Shown here: piece after piece, positions 25,306-33,124 of the stretch | Layout of the letters: each line of letters opens with the position of its first letter | Position numbering within the stretch: the first letter of the stretch is position 1 | Assembly (NCBI GenBank): GCA_026417135.1 | Contig: JAOADV010000002.1 | Span: 1 to 64,000, forward strand | DNA: 64,000 nucleotides | From: Ignavibacteria bacterium | GTDB taxonomy: Bacteria > Bacteroidota > Ignavibacteria > Kapaibacteriales > UBA2268 | Direction of reading: 5' to 3' | Program-made: the position numbers and the translations under genes | The notes under the pieces: generated by a model | Seen by the model: only the letters and a program-made list of their open reading frames with translations | The model's database searches: none | What the model was told of the DNA's origin: nothing

Positions 25306-26322
25306 TTATTTCTTGTGATTTACTTTTAAAATTTCATTCCAGCGATGTAGATTTTTCTTAGCCCATAAATATTCTTTTTCAATTCCTTCTTCGAAACTTA
25401 TTTTTGGCTTCCAATTTAATTCATCTTGAGCTTTTTTATTATCCAGCCACATCATCTTTAAGTCGTTAGGATTTCTTTGCTTTCCTTCAATGTATTGTGA
25501 AAAGCCACCCTCTTCGAGTTCTTCATTTACGACAGAACCATCGAAAAATGTTCGACTTATATAATGGGCTACTTCCGAGATTGTTCTGGGAATACCACTT
25601 GAAACGTTGTATACAGTTGATTTGAGGTCAGATTTAGTCACGACAATGTTGTGAAGTTCAACTAAATCTTTAACATACAAAAAGTCCCTTATTGTCTTTC
25701 CACCAGCAAAAATTACTGGAGGCTTTCTTTCGATTACTCTTTTTAAAAAAATTGGTATAGACCTTCGATACCATTCTTTTTCTCCGTAAATAATGGAATA
25801 GCGAAGTGAAATAGTTGAAATAGCGTACAATTCAGAGTAAAGTCTACAATATTCTTCTGCGGCTAATTTACTGATTCCATAAGCCCAATTGGGATTTCTT
25901 GGTGAGTTTTCACTAGTAAGTGTATCCTTGTGCCCATAGACACAAGCGGAAGATGCAAAAATAAATTTTGGAACATTATTTTTGACACAAGCATTGAGAA
26001 GATTTAAAGTTGCTACGGTGTTGATTTCTAAATCTAAAAAAGGGTCGGAAGTTGAAAGTGAAATTTCAAGTTGCGCAGCGTGGTGGGATACTACGTCGAT
26101 TCCTCGAGTAATTTTGTAAATAAGGTCAATATTTCTGATATCTCCTTCAATGAATTCGATATCATCAGCAATTTCTTGTAAGTTGTCAAAACTTCCGCTG
26201 GACAGATTATCCAAGACTTTAACCTTTGCGCCATTAAAAACTAATGATTCGACAATGTGTGAACCAATAAAGCCAGCACCACCAGTAACTAATATTTTTA
26301 ATCCTTGAATTTTCATATTCAC
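25306..26322 (-). CDS. NAD-dependent sugar-nucleotide epimerase/dehydratase (extended SDR)
   Basis: Rossmann glycine motif TGGAGFIG at residues 13-20, SSACVYG, and the catalytic Tyr148/Lys152 pair in WAYGISK. The overall pattern (DNLSSG, EGDIRN, FLYVKDLV) is that of UDP-glucose 4-epimerase-like and related UDP-sugar enzymes. The start is GTG 26322 (GTGA overlap with the upstream HAD gene) or ATG 26316. Probably makes an activated sugar for the glycosyltransferases downstream; exact substrate not predictable. Confidence 0.87.
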   Translation of the reverse strand: MNMKIQGLKILVTGGAGFIGSHIVESLVFNGAKVKVLDNLSSGSFDNLQEIADDIEFIEGDIRNIDLIYKITRGIDVVSHHAAQLEISLSTSDPFLDLEINTVATLNLLNACVKNNVPKFIFASSACVYGHKDTLTSENSPRNPNWAYGISKLAAEEYCRLYSELYAISTISLRYSIIYGEKEWYRRSIPIFLKRVIERKPPVIFAGGKTIRDFLYVKDLVELHNIVVTKSDLKSTVYNVSSGIPRTISEVAHYISRTFFDGSVVNEELEEGGFSQYIEGKQRNPNDLKMMWLDNKKAQDELNWKPKISFEEGIEKEYLWAKKNLHRWNEILKVNHKK

Positions 26323-26882
26323 AATTGTAGATTTTGAATATATTCAAAATTTAAATGGATAAAACTTGCCGCTAATTCATCCTTCGACGAATCACCAATA
26401 AAAATGACTTTATCTTTATTTAATGAAAATTTTTGTAAAGCTAAGTTCAAACCTATAGGATTTGGTTTGGGATAATTTGTTTTTTCTAAACTAAATATTA
26501 AATCCGGGTCAAAAGGCATATTTAATTTTTCTAATGAATAGACAATAGTAGGGTAAAGATTGTTAGAAACAATTGAAACTTTTTTAAAGTGGTATAGTGA
26601 ATTGTAAAGTGCTATGCCTTTAGGATTTGGTTCTATTTTAGCTTTATCTTCAAATTCTGCAAGCACTTCCAAGTATAAATTCCAACTTTCCCAGTTATTA
26701 TTTTTATCGCGTTTTAGGATTAGGTTTTCCAAAGAAGTTTCGCTTAAGGAATTGAAGGTTTTGGGGAACTTTTCTAACAAAGTCTCTTTAAAGTATGACC
26801 AGTTGAGGTTAACGAAAAAAAGAGTTCCATCAAAGTCAAATATAATTCCCTCGAAATTATCAAGTATGTGGTTTAGATTCAT
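26319..26882 (-). CDS. HAD-superfamily hydrolase (phosphatase-like)
   Basis: 187 aa. The catalytic DxD is in IIFDFDGTLF (Asp16/Asp18), motif II is VSIVSNN, the motif III lysine is in NYPKPNPIGL and motif IV is VIFIGDSSKDELAA. This matches phosphoglycolate phosphatase-like HADs. In glycan loci such enzymes remove phosphate from sugar phosphates. It overlaps the epimerase start by four bases and lies 19 bases after the ATP-grasp gene. Confidence 0.82.
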   Translation of the reverse strand: MNLNHILDNFEGIIFDFDGTLFFVNLNWSYFKETLLEKFPKTFNSLSETSLENLILKRDKNNNWESWNLYLEVLAEFEDKAKIEPNPKGIALYNSLYHFKKVSIVSNNLYPTIVYSLEKLNMPFDPDLIFSLEKTNYPKPNPIGLNLALQKFSLNKDKVIFIGDSSKDELAASFIHLNFEYIQNLQL

Positions 26883-26901
26883 AAAATCTAGCTTTTAAAT
26901 T

Positions 26902-27861
26902 TTAATTTGTTTCTAGAAAAATGTCTGAAAAATAACGTATCATAATAAGTTCATCTTCAAAATCTTTGATTGGTTCGAGTTTTTCACCCATAAAATATTC
27001 AACTATCATTTCTGGTATATTTGCACCAGATTTTACTGAAAGGGTTAATCCACCAGCTGCGAACCTTGGGTTCATCTCAATTATATATATGTTTTTATTT
27101 GCATCTTCAATCATTTGAATGTTGCATGGGCCGTTGAAATTTATTTTTTTTATCAATTCTCTTGCAATTTCCATTAGGTTATTTTTTTTGACTGTTTTCC
27201 CAACTATACTTTTACCATCTTTAACGAGGATTCGAATTCTTGGAATTGCAACTATTGTTTCTCCTTTGATAGCAAGACAATCGACTGTGTATTCGGTCCC
27301 AGAGATAAATTTTTGGATAATAGAGTTTTTATATTTTTGTGTATAATAATTTAGGTCTAAATAATCCTCAATTTTATAAACATTTTTTGTGGAGCTTCCA
27401 GAAATAGGTTTGATTAAAAGGGGAAATGTGAAATTTTCGTCTAAAGTTTTTGTATCGATAATTTCAGGGAATAGGAAGTTATTATTTTTTAGAAACTTAT
27501 AAAAATTTAATTTATTATCGCATATATCAATAATGTCTGGTGAAGGGATTAAAATATTTATTTTTTCATCTTCAAACAGTTTTAAATTTTTGGAGAAGAT
27601 AATTATTTCTTTTGAAAAAAGAGGAAATAAAATATAAATATTATGTTTTTTACAAAGCTCTAAAATTTTGGGGATGTAATTAGGGTCGTTGATTTGTGGT
27701 ACTAAATACCATTTATCAGAAAGATAAAGACCTGCAGAGTACTGGTTCATATCGACAGCAACAATAGTGAACTGGTATTTTTTAGAGCTCCTTAGTGCAT
27801 AGATTAAATTTACTGCTGTCGCAACTCCAGCAGAGGTAATTAAGACATTAACCTTTTCCAT
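26902..27861 (-). CDS. ATP-grasp family ligase
   Basis: 319 aa. The first ~110 residues are a pre-ATP-grasp Rossmann-like domain (VLITSAGVATAVNLIYAL, FTIVAVDMN). The ATP-grasp core shows FPLLIKPISGSSTKNVY, IIQKFISGTEYTVD and the metal-binding NIYIIEMNPRFAAGG. It resembles the carbamoyl-phosphate-synthase large-subunit-like ligases seen in surface glycan clusters, which join a carboxylate to an amine. It could attach an amino acid to an amino sugar, but the substrate is inference. Its start overlaps the Gfo/Idh gene by 14 bases. Confidence 0.82.
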   Translation of the reverse strand: MEKVNVLITSAGVATAVNLIYALRSSKKYQFTIVAVDMNQYSAGLYLSDKWYLVPQINDPNYIPKILELCKKHNIYILFPLFSKEIIIFSKNLKLFEDEKINILIPSPDIIDICDNKLNFYKFLKNNNFLFPEIIDTKTLDENFTFPLLIKPISGSSTKNVYKIEDYLDLNYYTQKYKNSIIQKFISGTEYTVDCLAIKGETIVAIPRIRILVKDGKSIVGKTVKKNNLMEIARELIKKINFNGPCNIQMIEDANKNIYIIEMNPRFAAGGLTLSVKSGANIPEMIVEYFMGEKLEPIKDFEDELIMIRYFSDIFLETN

Positions 27862-28852
27862 TCTTTAGTAATTTATCAACCTTACATAGGATTTTTACAA
27901 TTTTTAGGGCATTTTCACCATTGGTAATAGGTTCTTTATTGTTTTTTAAGCAATCTACAAAATGATTAGCCATTACTTTTAAAGGTTCTCTAAATTCAAA
28001 ATATGGGATTACTACGTCTCCATTCCTTTGTAAGAGTTGAAAATGCCCAAAATTTTCTATTGGTGGTAGCTCTTTTGGAAATAATTTTTCGAAACCTTTA
28101 TTAAATATCATAATTTTTGCGTCGGTGGATACATCATCGTAAATCAACATTTTTTTTGTTCCAACAATTGTTAACCTTCTTACCTTTAAAGGATGAAGCC
28201 AGCTGACGAAAATTGTGGCAAAAATTTTATCAGGATAAAGTAGGTTACTAATAACAATATCTTCAATTCCATCTTGCAAGTAAAACATACCTTGCGCTTT
28301 TACAACAGTCGGGTTACTTTCTAATAGAAACTGCAAAACTGATAAATCGTGAGGGGCAAGATTCCACCAAACGTTAACATCGTTGCGCACTATTCCCAAA
28401 TTTAATCGTTCAGAAAACAAATACAAAAGGTCTCCTAATTCACCGTTCGATATTATTTCTTTAATTTTTCTGACAGCATCGTTGTATACAAAGGTATGGT
28501 CAACCATTAATTTTACATTGTTTTCTTTGGAAATTGCAATTAGTGATTTTGCATCTTCTACATTAAGAGCTAATGGCTTTTCTACCAAAACATTAATTTT
28601 TTTTTCTAAGAAATACTTAGTTAATTCAAAATGTGTAGATGGGGGAGTAGAAATTACAACTGCATCGACACCTCTGTCTACAATTTCTTGTAATGAGCTG
28701 ACCTTTTCATTATTAGGATTTGTTCTTAAATGCTTATAGATTTTATTTTCGTCTATATCGTAGAGAAAAGTTTTGTTTACATCAGCTAATTGATTAAATA
28801 TTCTTACGATGTTACTTCCCCAATAACCTAGACCAATAATTGCAATTTTCAT
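27848..28852 (-). CDS. Gfo/Idh/MocA family NAD(P)-dependent sugar dehydrogenase
   Basis: 334 aa. N-terminal Rossmann motif IIGLGYWGSNIVRIF, DAVVISTPPSTHFEL and the family-typical EKPLALNVEDAK; the C-terminal alpha/beta domain contains VNVWWNLAPHDLSVL. It probably oxidises a sugar nucleotide, giving the keto sugar used by the DegT aminotransferase. It is the first gene of the glycan run below the flagellar genes, separated from the FlgM-like gene by 73 bases that contain a small hairpin. Confidence 0.87.
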   Translation of the reverse strand: MKIAIIGLGYWGSNIVRIFNQLADVNKTFLYDIDENKIYKHLRTNPNNEKVSSLQEIVDRGVDAVVISTPPSTHFELTKYFLEKKINVLVEKPLALNVEDAKSLIAISKENNVKLMVDHTFVYNDAVRKIKEIISNGELGDLLYLFSERLNLGIVRNDVNVWWNLAPHDLSVLQFLLESNPTVVKAQGMFYLQDGIEDIVISNLLYPDKIFATIFVSWLHPLKVRRLTIVGTKKMLIYDDVSTDAKIMIFNKGFEKLFPKELPPIENFGHFQLLQRNGDVVIPYFEFREPLKVMANHFVDCLKNNKEPITNGENALKIVKILCKVDKLLKNGKG

Positions 28853-28884
28853 TCTCTTAAAAGTAAAATATTAGGAAAAGAAAA

Positions 28885-28913
28885 GAAAAAAAATTTGTGC
28901 CAAATTTATTTGG
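28885..28913 (-). terminator. Possible terminator after the FlgM-like gene
   Basis: On the minus strand CCAAA (28913-28909) and TTTGG (28904-28900) form a 5-bp stem with a 4-base loop. A CACAAA spacer and a run of T follow. The stem is short, so it may only partly separate the flagellar genes from the glycan genes. Confidence 0.35.
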
Positions 28914-28925
28914 TAGGTATGGATG

Positions 28926-29177
28926 TTAAATTTTGTTAAAAATTTTTTCAGCTGTTTTTTGGATAATTTCTAAATTATTGTAAAAACCACTTTCAATTTT
29001 GCTTTTAATTTGTTGCAATCTACGAGCTTCTTCGGATATCTCGAGTTTGTCACCTATTTCATTAGTTTTTTCAAAATCTTTTTCTTTGGTTCTTGGTTTA
29101 TGTGATGGTGGGTTTGAAGATAATTTTGGTATTATCTTTTCGATGTTAACGTTAAGTTCTACATTGTTAGTGTTCAT
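28926..29177 (-). CDS. flgM: FlgM-like anti-sigma-28 factor
   Basis: 83 aa. The C-terminal half (LEISEEARRLQQIKSKIESG, then FYNNLEIIQKTAEKIF) has the pattern of FlgM, whose C-terminal helices bind sigma-28 and keep it inactive until the hook is complete. The N-terminal half is polar and probably disordered, as in FlgM. A GAGGG ribosome site precedes the ATG and the start overlaps the upstream gene's stop by four bases. It lies in a flagellar operon, and a sigma-28 promoter precedes the flagellin 3.7 kb upstream. Assignment rests on pattern and context. Confidence 0.6.
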   Translation of the reverse strand: MNTNNVELNVNIEKIIPKLSSNPPSHKPRTKEKDFEKTNEIGDKLEISEEARRLQQIKSKIESGFYNNLEIIQKTAEKIFNKI

Positions 29178-29545
29178 ACTTCCCTCTGAATGTACAAAAG
29201 TAGTTTTTTCTGTTTATTTATGTCTTTTATTTTCTCGGTTTGAAGTTTAAAATTTTCTTCGATTATGTCGAGATTTTCCTTTTCCTTTACAAGAATTTTT
29301 CTTAATCTATCGCTAAAATGGTTAGTATTATTACGGAAATAAAGTTGGACATTGTCGTCTTTGGACATTTCGGTAAATTTTTCAAAAAGTTTATCCCGTT
29401 CGTTTAGGACTTCAATTATCTTATCGGCTCTTTGAGAGATTTTATCCTTTTCAACGAGTAGCTCACTTATTTGGAGTGTAGAAGCTTCAATCATTTTCAA
29501 AAGCGATTCTACACTTTTAGAGTCAAACCTTTGCGTTTGCAACAT
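29174..29545 (-). CDS. FlgN/FliT-like flagellar export chaperone (coiled coil)
   Basis: Start set at the ATG at 29545 because GGAGG stands six bases before it; the longer frame would run deep into flaG. The 123-aa product is almost wholly helical and charged (SLLKMIEASTLQISELLVEK, IIEVLNERDKLFEKF, KENLDIIEENF), as expected for the FlgN/FliT chaperones that keep hook-associated proteins soluble before export. Position between flaG and the FlgM-like gene supports this, as flgM and flgN are often neighbours. Overlaps flaG by 23 bases. Confidence 0.55.
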   Translation of the reverse strand: MLQTQRFDSKSVESLLKMIEASTLQISELLVEKDKISQRADKIIEVLNERDKLFEKFTEMSKDDNVQLYFRNNTNHFSDRLRKILVKEKENLDIIEENFKLQTEKIKDINKQKKLLLYIQREV

Positions 29546-29948
29546 TTTTGTCCTCCAAGATAGCAGCAACATATCGTGCAATTTGAAGAGCAACATCAGG
29601 CGGTATTTGTTGGACAACTTCTTTTGTTTCTTGGTTAATTAACTTGAAAATCAATTTTTTTGTTTCCTTATCTCTTGTAAATTCTACCATTAAATTTTCC
29701 TCCCCGATAATCTCTTCTAATTTACGGGCTATTTTGTCGAAATCAACTGGCTTTTTGGATTGTTGATTAGTATCAACTTGGCTAATAGTCTTCACGAATT
29801 TATTAAGATTATCCAGGCCCTTTTCAATGGACTTGGCATTATTCAAATCTTTTTCATTCCTTGATTCCAAAACGCGGGAGGTAGTTTTAAATTCTGGCAA
29901 ACTGGTTTGAAGCTCGTTGATTGGTGTTCCTTCAATTGGAGTAATCAT
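29523..29948 (-). CDS. flaG: FlaG family flagellar protein
   Basis: 141 aa. The C-terminal ~70 residues carry the FlaG pattern LMVEFTRDKETKKLIFKLIN followed by QETKEVVQQIPPDVAL. The first half is polar and variable. FlaG influences filament length in several bacteria and its gene commonly sits beside fliD and fliS, as here. A strong GGGAGG precedes the ATG at 29948. Fifteen bases separate it from fliD. Confidence 0.85.
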   Translation of the reverse strand: MITPIEGTPINELQTSLPEFKTTSRVLESRNEKDLNNAKSIEKGLDNLNKFVKTISQVDTNQQSKKPVDFDKIARKLEEIIGEENLMVEFTRDKETKKLIFKLINQETKEVVQQIPPDVALQIARYVAAILEDKNVANAKV

Positions 29949-29963
29949 AAATACCTCCCAAAC

Positions 29964-31430
29964 TTATCTAATAAAATTAGTAAGCAATGTATTTGCTGTA
30001 CTATAAAAAGACGAAAATTGAGATTGAGCTTTTAAATATGCTTCGAGACTTCGGAAATAGTCGTTTTTATAGTTTTCAGCTTGAATTTCAAGTTTGGCTT
30101 CGAATTCGGCAATTTTCCTTTGCACCTCTTGAACCTGAGTTTGAGCGTTTGTGGCTTTACTTGTTATGAAATTTGTGTCCGTTAATATTGGGGATAAGAC
30201 ATTTTTTAATTTTTTGACAAAGCTATCGCTCGAAACGAAAATATCCGAAACCTTAATTGAATTTGATTTTAAATTTTCTTCAAGTTTGGAAATATTCGAC
30301 AAAGTTAAGGTGCCATCGGGGTTGGTTCTAATTCCTATCTCGCTTAAGAAACGTGGATTTCCTGGTTCAGCACTTGTTATTTCTTGCGATGGGATAACCC
30401 TTAATGATGTTATTAAATTCCTTAAGAATGGTTCATCTTTTAATAGGTTTTTGTTTGCATTCAAAAATTGTAAAGTTTCATTAAAAGCATTTAGTAATGA
30501 ATTGATATGGGATTGCACTGCAGAAATGTCAACTTCAGTTGTAAGTGTAATGGGTTGGGCATTACTATCTTGAACTTTATTTAGATTAATTGTAAGTCCA
30601 GAAATTACATCGGATAATGAATTTGAACCACGGATAATTGGAATACCGTTAATTTCCGCTTCAGAATCGAGCTGAGAAATATCGGAGATTTTAAAATGTG
30701 CATATTGATTTCCCGATTGCGTTGGGGTTCGAATGTTAGCATTTGGGTCAACATTATCGAAACCAAGTGCATTTAATACTCCACTACCATTATCGTTAAA
30801 AGTAATTCTATTTTCAGAACCAGTATTTTTTGCTGTAATTGTGAGTCTAACAGTTGTGTTAGTGTCTTTAACAACAGAAGCATAAGCGTTTATATCATTT
30901 GTGTTGTTTATTGCAGAGGCAATTATTGAAAGAGCCTGTTCGTTTGTAGTGCCTACATTGATAGTAACGTTAACCGTTTTTCCATTAATAATAAAATTCA
31001 AGTTCGAGCCATTGACAGAGAATTGTGCAGAGGAGGAAAGTTTTGCAGAAATTAACAAGTCATTACTTGCTAATCGGTTAACCTTAACCGAATTTGTTCC
31101 TAGATTTGCTTCAGTTGTTGCACTTGCAGTAACATAAGATGAGTCGGAAGAGGTTACTTTTCTTGTAACAAAGTAATCGGATGAACTAGATAGAGAGAAT
31201 TTATCGATTTGTGTTTGCAAAACGTTCAATTTTGAGCGGAGTGAGTTTAAGAAGGAACTTTTTCTTTCTAATGTTGATTTTCTATTTTTTAGTTGGTCTA
31301 ATTTTCCAGATTGAGTTCGTTTATAAGCTTCGATAAGCAAATCGGCTTGGGTTCGAGCGCTACTCGAAGATGGAACAAGGGAGTTAAGAGCGTTTGTTAG
31401 TGCATTTAATCCCGATGTTAAATCAGCCAT
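29964..31430 (-). CDS. fliD: Flagellar filament cap protein FliD (HAP2)
   Basis: 488 aa. The N-terminal segment (LIEAYKRTQSGKLDQLKNRK, then SFLNSLRSKLNVLQTQI) and FVTRKVTSSDSSYVTASATT match FliD, followed by the FliD D1-D3 folds and a helical C-terminus with QVQEVQRKIAEFEAKLEIQA. FliD forms the cap under which flagellin polymerises. AAGG precedes the ATG. It lies directly after fliS in the same orientation. Many Ser/Thr/Asn residues in the middle may be surface exposed. Confidence 0.92.
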   Translation of the reverse strand: MADLTSGLNALTNALNSLVPSSSSARTQADLLIEAYKRTQSGKLDQLKNRKSTLERKSSFLNSLRSKLNVLQTQIDKFSLSSSSDYFVTRKVTSSDSSYVTASATTEANLGTNSVKVNRLASNDLLISAKLSSSAQFSVNGSNLNFIINGKTVNVTINVGTTNEQALSIIASAINNTNDINAYASVVKDTNTTVRLTITAKNTGSENRITFNDNGSGVLNALGFDNVDPNANIRTPTQSGNQYAHFKISDISQLDSEAEINGIPIIRGSNSLSDVISGLTINLNKVQDSNAQPITLTTEVDISAVQSHINSLLNAFNETLQFLNANKNLLKDEPFLRNLITSLRVIPSQEITSAEPGNPRFLSEIGIRTNPDGTLTLSNISKLEENLKSNSIKVSDIFVSSDSFVKKLKNVLSPILTDTNFITSKATNAQTQVQEVQRKIAEFEAKLEIQAENYKNDYFRSLEAYLKAQSQFSSFYSTANTLLTNFIR

Positions 31431-31441
31431 TCTTTATTCCT

Positions 31442-31798
31442 TTATTTTTCAATATTGAATGCCTGATTCCAAGCATTTCTAAGTTCTTGAACAATTTGAA
31501 TAGCTTCATCGTATCTTTTATGGAAAACGAGCCTTTGAATATATTCATAAAGACGATAAAGGCGAGTTGCAGTTTCTTCGTAATCAAAATTCAAAGCCCC
31601 GATAAGTTCAGCGAGGACACGATTCATCTTGTGTAAATCACCTTTTTTAGCACTGATTATGAAAAGGTCATACATTTTTAGAATAACCTTTTCCTTTGGC
31701 CAGGAAAGTACCTCTTGTTCAAGATATTGTGGGATGTGGCCATCTTTTTTAATACCATAAGCTTTCGAAACAGGTTCTTTAACGTTTTGGTTTATCAT
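31442..31798 (-). CDS. fliS: Flagellin-specific export chaperone FliS
   Basis: 118 aa, four-helix-bundle type. The typical FliS core is visible as WPKEKVILKMYDLFIISAKK, then ELIGALNFDYEETATRLYRL and YEYIQRLV. FliS binds the C-terminal D0 helix of flagellin and prevents premature assembly. The N-terminal ~28 residues (PVSKAYGIKKDGHIPQYLEQ) are somewhat longer than in enterobacteria. No strong ribosome site is seen. It starts 59 bases beyond the flagellin terminator, so it may have its own promoter or be reached by read-through. Confidence 0.88.
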   Translation of the reverse strand: MINQNVKEPVSKAYGIKKDGHIPQYLEQEVLSWPKEKVILKMYDLFIISAKKGDLHKMNRVLAELIGALNFDYEETATRLYRLYEYIQRLVFHKRYDEAIQIVQELRNAWNQAFNIEK

Positions 31799-31856
31799 AA
31801 ATTGCTCATTTAAAGATTAAAATTACAAAAAACAAAATTTATACCAAAATAGAAGC

Positions 31857-31885
31857 AAAGGGATTCCCTTCCTGGGAACCCCTTT
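31857..31885 (-). terminator. Flagellin transcription terminator
   Basis: A 12-bp stem with a 5-base loop: 31857-31868 pairs with 31874-31885. Read on the minus strand it is AAAGGGGTTCCC-AGGAA-GGGAATCCCTTT, with one G-U pair, followed by a moderately T-rich stretch. On the plus strand it is followed by TATTTTTAA, so it could work in both directions. It lies 52 bases after the flagellin stop. Confidence 0.75.
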
Positions 31886-31909
31886 TATTTTTAAATATTT
31901 GTGGCCACA

Positions 31910-31942
31910 AGGTAACATAGTAGCTAGCCTAGGCTATTACCT
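31910..31942 (-). repeat. Inverted repeat at the flagellin 3' end
   Basis: A perfect 12-bp palindrome TAGCCTAGGCTA (31925-31936) lies immediately after the flagellin stop codon. It is flanked by AGGTAA (31910-31915) and TTACCT (31937-31942), the latter covering the stop itself. It could stabilise the flagellin mRNA end or serve as a protein-binding site. No function is known. Confidence 0.5.
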
Positions 31943-32893
31943 AAAAAGCTGCAAGAACGCTTGCGGTTGCTGATTAGCTTGCGTCAAAGATATAAGCGAA
32001 GCTTGCAGCAAGAATTGTTGTTTGATTAATTCGAGCTGTTCAAGAGCGACGTCGGCATCTTCGATTCGTGAGATTGCAGCGTTGTAATTGGTAATCTGCG
32101 ATTTTAATAAGTCTTCGTGTGAACCAATTCTGTTTTGAATGGCACCAAGATATGATGCGACTTTGTTAACGTTGTCGATAGCTGTTGCAAGACTTGTTAA
32201 GGTAGTAGCTATTTCCGATGCTGCAAAAATTCCTAAATTAGTTTCGGAAACATCATTAAGACTTTGTAGGCTTAAACCGGGAACCCCAGCAAAGCTTGTT
32301 GTAAATCCAGCGGGAGAAACTGCAGCGTTCGTTGCATTTAGGTTGAAATCGTTCGAGGCAATGTTGAAATCAGTATTCGAGGTTGTTAAGTCAACGCCTA
32401 TTGAAAGAATTGAGTTATCGGCGTAAAATCCAATAGCCCAAGTTCCAGAGTAGTTACCCCATAGGAGCTGCTTCCCACCGAACACTGTTGAATCGACTAC
32501 GAATTGAATTTGTTGTGCCAAACGATAGGATGCTTTTGCAAGAGCAACTTTTTCTGCTGTGCCCAAAGCACCAGTAGATGCTTGCGAAGCTGCGTCTTTA
32601 ATTTGGGTTAACAGATTTGTAATGTTGTCAAGAGCATCTTGTGCTATAGCTGTGACATTCATTGCTTCTCCCGCGGCAAGTAGTGCTTTTTTCAACGCAC
32701 CGTTACGGGCTTGCAAAGCACGGGACGTAATGTAGCCTGCTACATCATCGGCAGCAGTGTTGATTCGTTTACCAGTCGAAAGTCGCAACTGGCGCAGAGC
32801 GATGTTGTTGCTTGCAGCCTGCAACGCGTTATATGCGTTTTCTGCAGGTGTGTTGGTTCGTATCCTCGAACCTTGTGCAATTGCTGTTGGCAT
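31937..32893 (-). CDS. fliC: Flagellin
   Basis: 318 aa. The conserved N-terminal D0/D1 helices (ALQAASNNIALRQLRLSTGK, TAADDVAGYITSRALQARNG, AIAQDALDNITNLL) and C-terminal D1/D0 helices (YLGAIQNRIGSHEDLLKSQI, SRIEDADVALEQLELIKQQF, ASLISLTQANQQPQ) are both present. The short central part (GNYSGTWAIGFYADNS to VSPAGFTTSFAG) is rich in Ser, Thr and Asn and would face outward; it is a candidate for glycosylation by enzymes of the adjacent cluster. GGGAGG precedes the ATG, and a sigma-28 promoter lies 70 bases upstream. Only one flagellin gene is seen in the window. Confidence 0.95.
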   Translation of the reverse strand: MPTAIAQGSRIRTNTPAENAYNALQAASNNIALRQLRLSTGKRINTAADDVAGYITSRALQARNGALKKALLAAGEAMNVTAIAQDALDNITNLLTQIKDAASQASTGALGTAEKVALAKASYRLAQQIQFVVDSTVFGGKQLLWGNYSGTWAIGFYADNSILSIGVDLTTSNTDFNIASNDFNLNATNAAVSPAGFTTSFAGVPGLSLQSLNDVSETNLGIFAASEIATTLTSLATAIDNVNKVASYLGAIQNRIGSHEDLLKSQITNYNAAISRIEDADVALEQLELIKQQFLLQASLISLTQANQQPQAFLQLFR

Positions 32894-32962
32894 AATGTAC
32901 CTCCCTGTTTGTTGTTAAACATTTGGGCATCCTGCCAGATTTCGTCCTTATAATCAATTTAA

Positions 32963-32989
32963 TTATCGACATTTTTCGTAAAAAATTTA
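32963..32989 (-). promoter_or_regulatory. Sigma-28 (FliA-type) promoter of the flagellin gene
   Basis: Read on the minus strand: TAAATTTT (32989-32982), an 11-base spacer, then GTCGATAA (32970-32963). The known sigma-28 consensus is TAAAGTTT-N11-GCCGATAA, so the spacing is exact and 14 of 16 bases agree. It lies 70 bases before the flagellin ATG. The rest of the 231-base gap to the tRNA genes is AT-rich; the divergent tRNA promoter lies near 33080-33111. Confidence 0.88.
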
Positions 32990-33079
32990 ATTTAGGTTAC
33001 CAACTTCTTTTTGCGCAAAGTTTCTAATAGTAATTAAAAATAAATCAATTTCAAATAAAAAAATTTTTTGAAAATAATA

Positions 33080-33111
33080 TTTGGAAATTTTGTTTATTTC
33101 TGTTAATTTTG
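33080..33111 (+). promoter_or_regulatory. Bacteroidetes-type sigma-A promoter for the tRNA-secE-rpoBC block
   Basis: TTTG at 33080-33083, a 20-base spacer, then TAATTTTG at 33104-33111. This fits the Bacteroidetes primary-sigma consensus TTTG-N19-21-TAnnTTTG. The predicted transcript would start a few bases before the tRNA-Tyr at 33125. Confidence 0.7.
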
Positions 33112-33124
33112 TAATCTGTTCAAA

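Noticed and set aside
29546-29617. Longer N-terminus for the FlgN/FliT-like protein
   Set aside because: GGAGG stands directly before the ATG at 29545, and the extension would overlap flaG by 95 bases.
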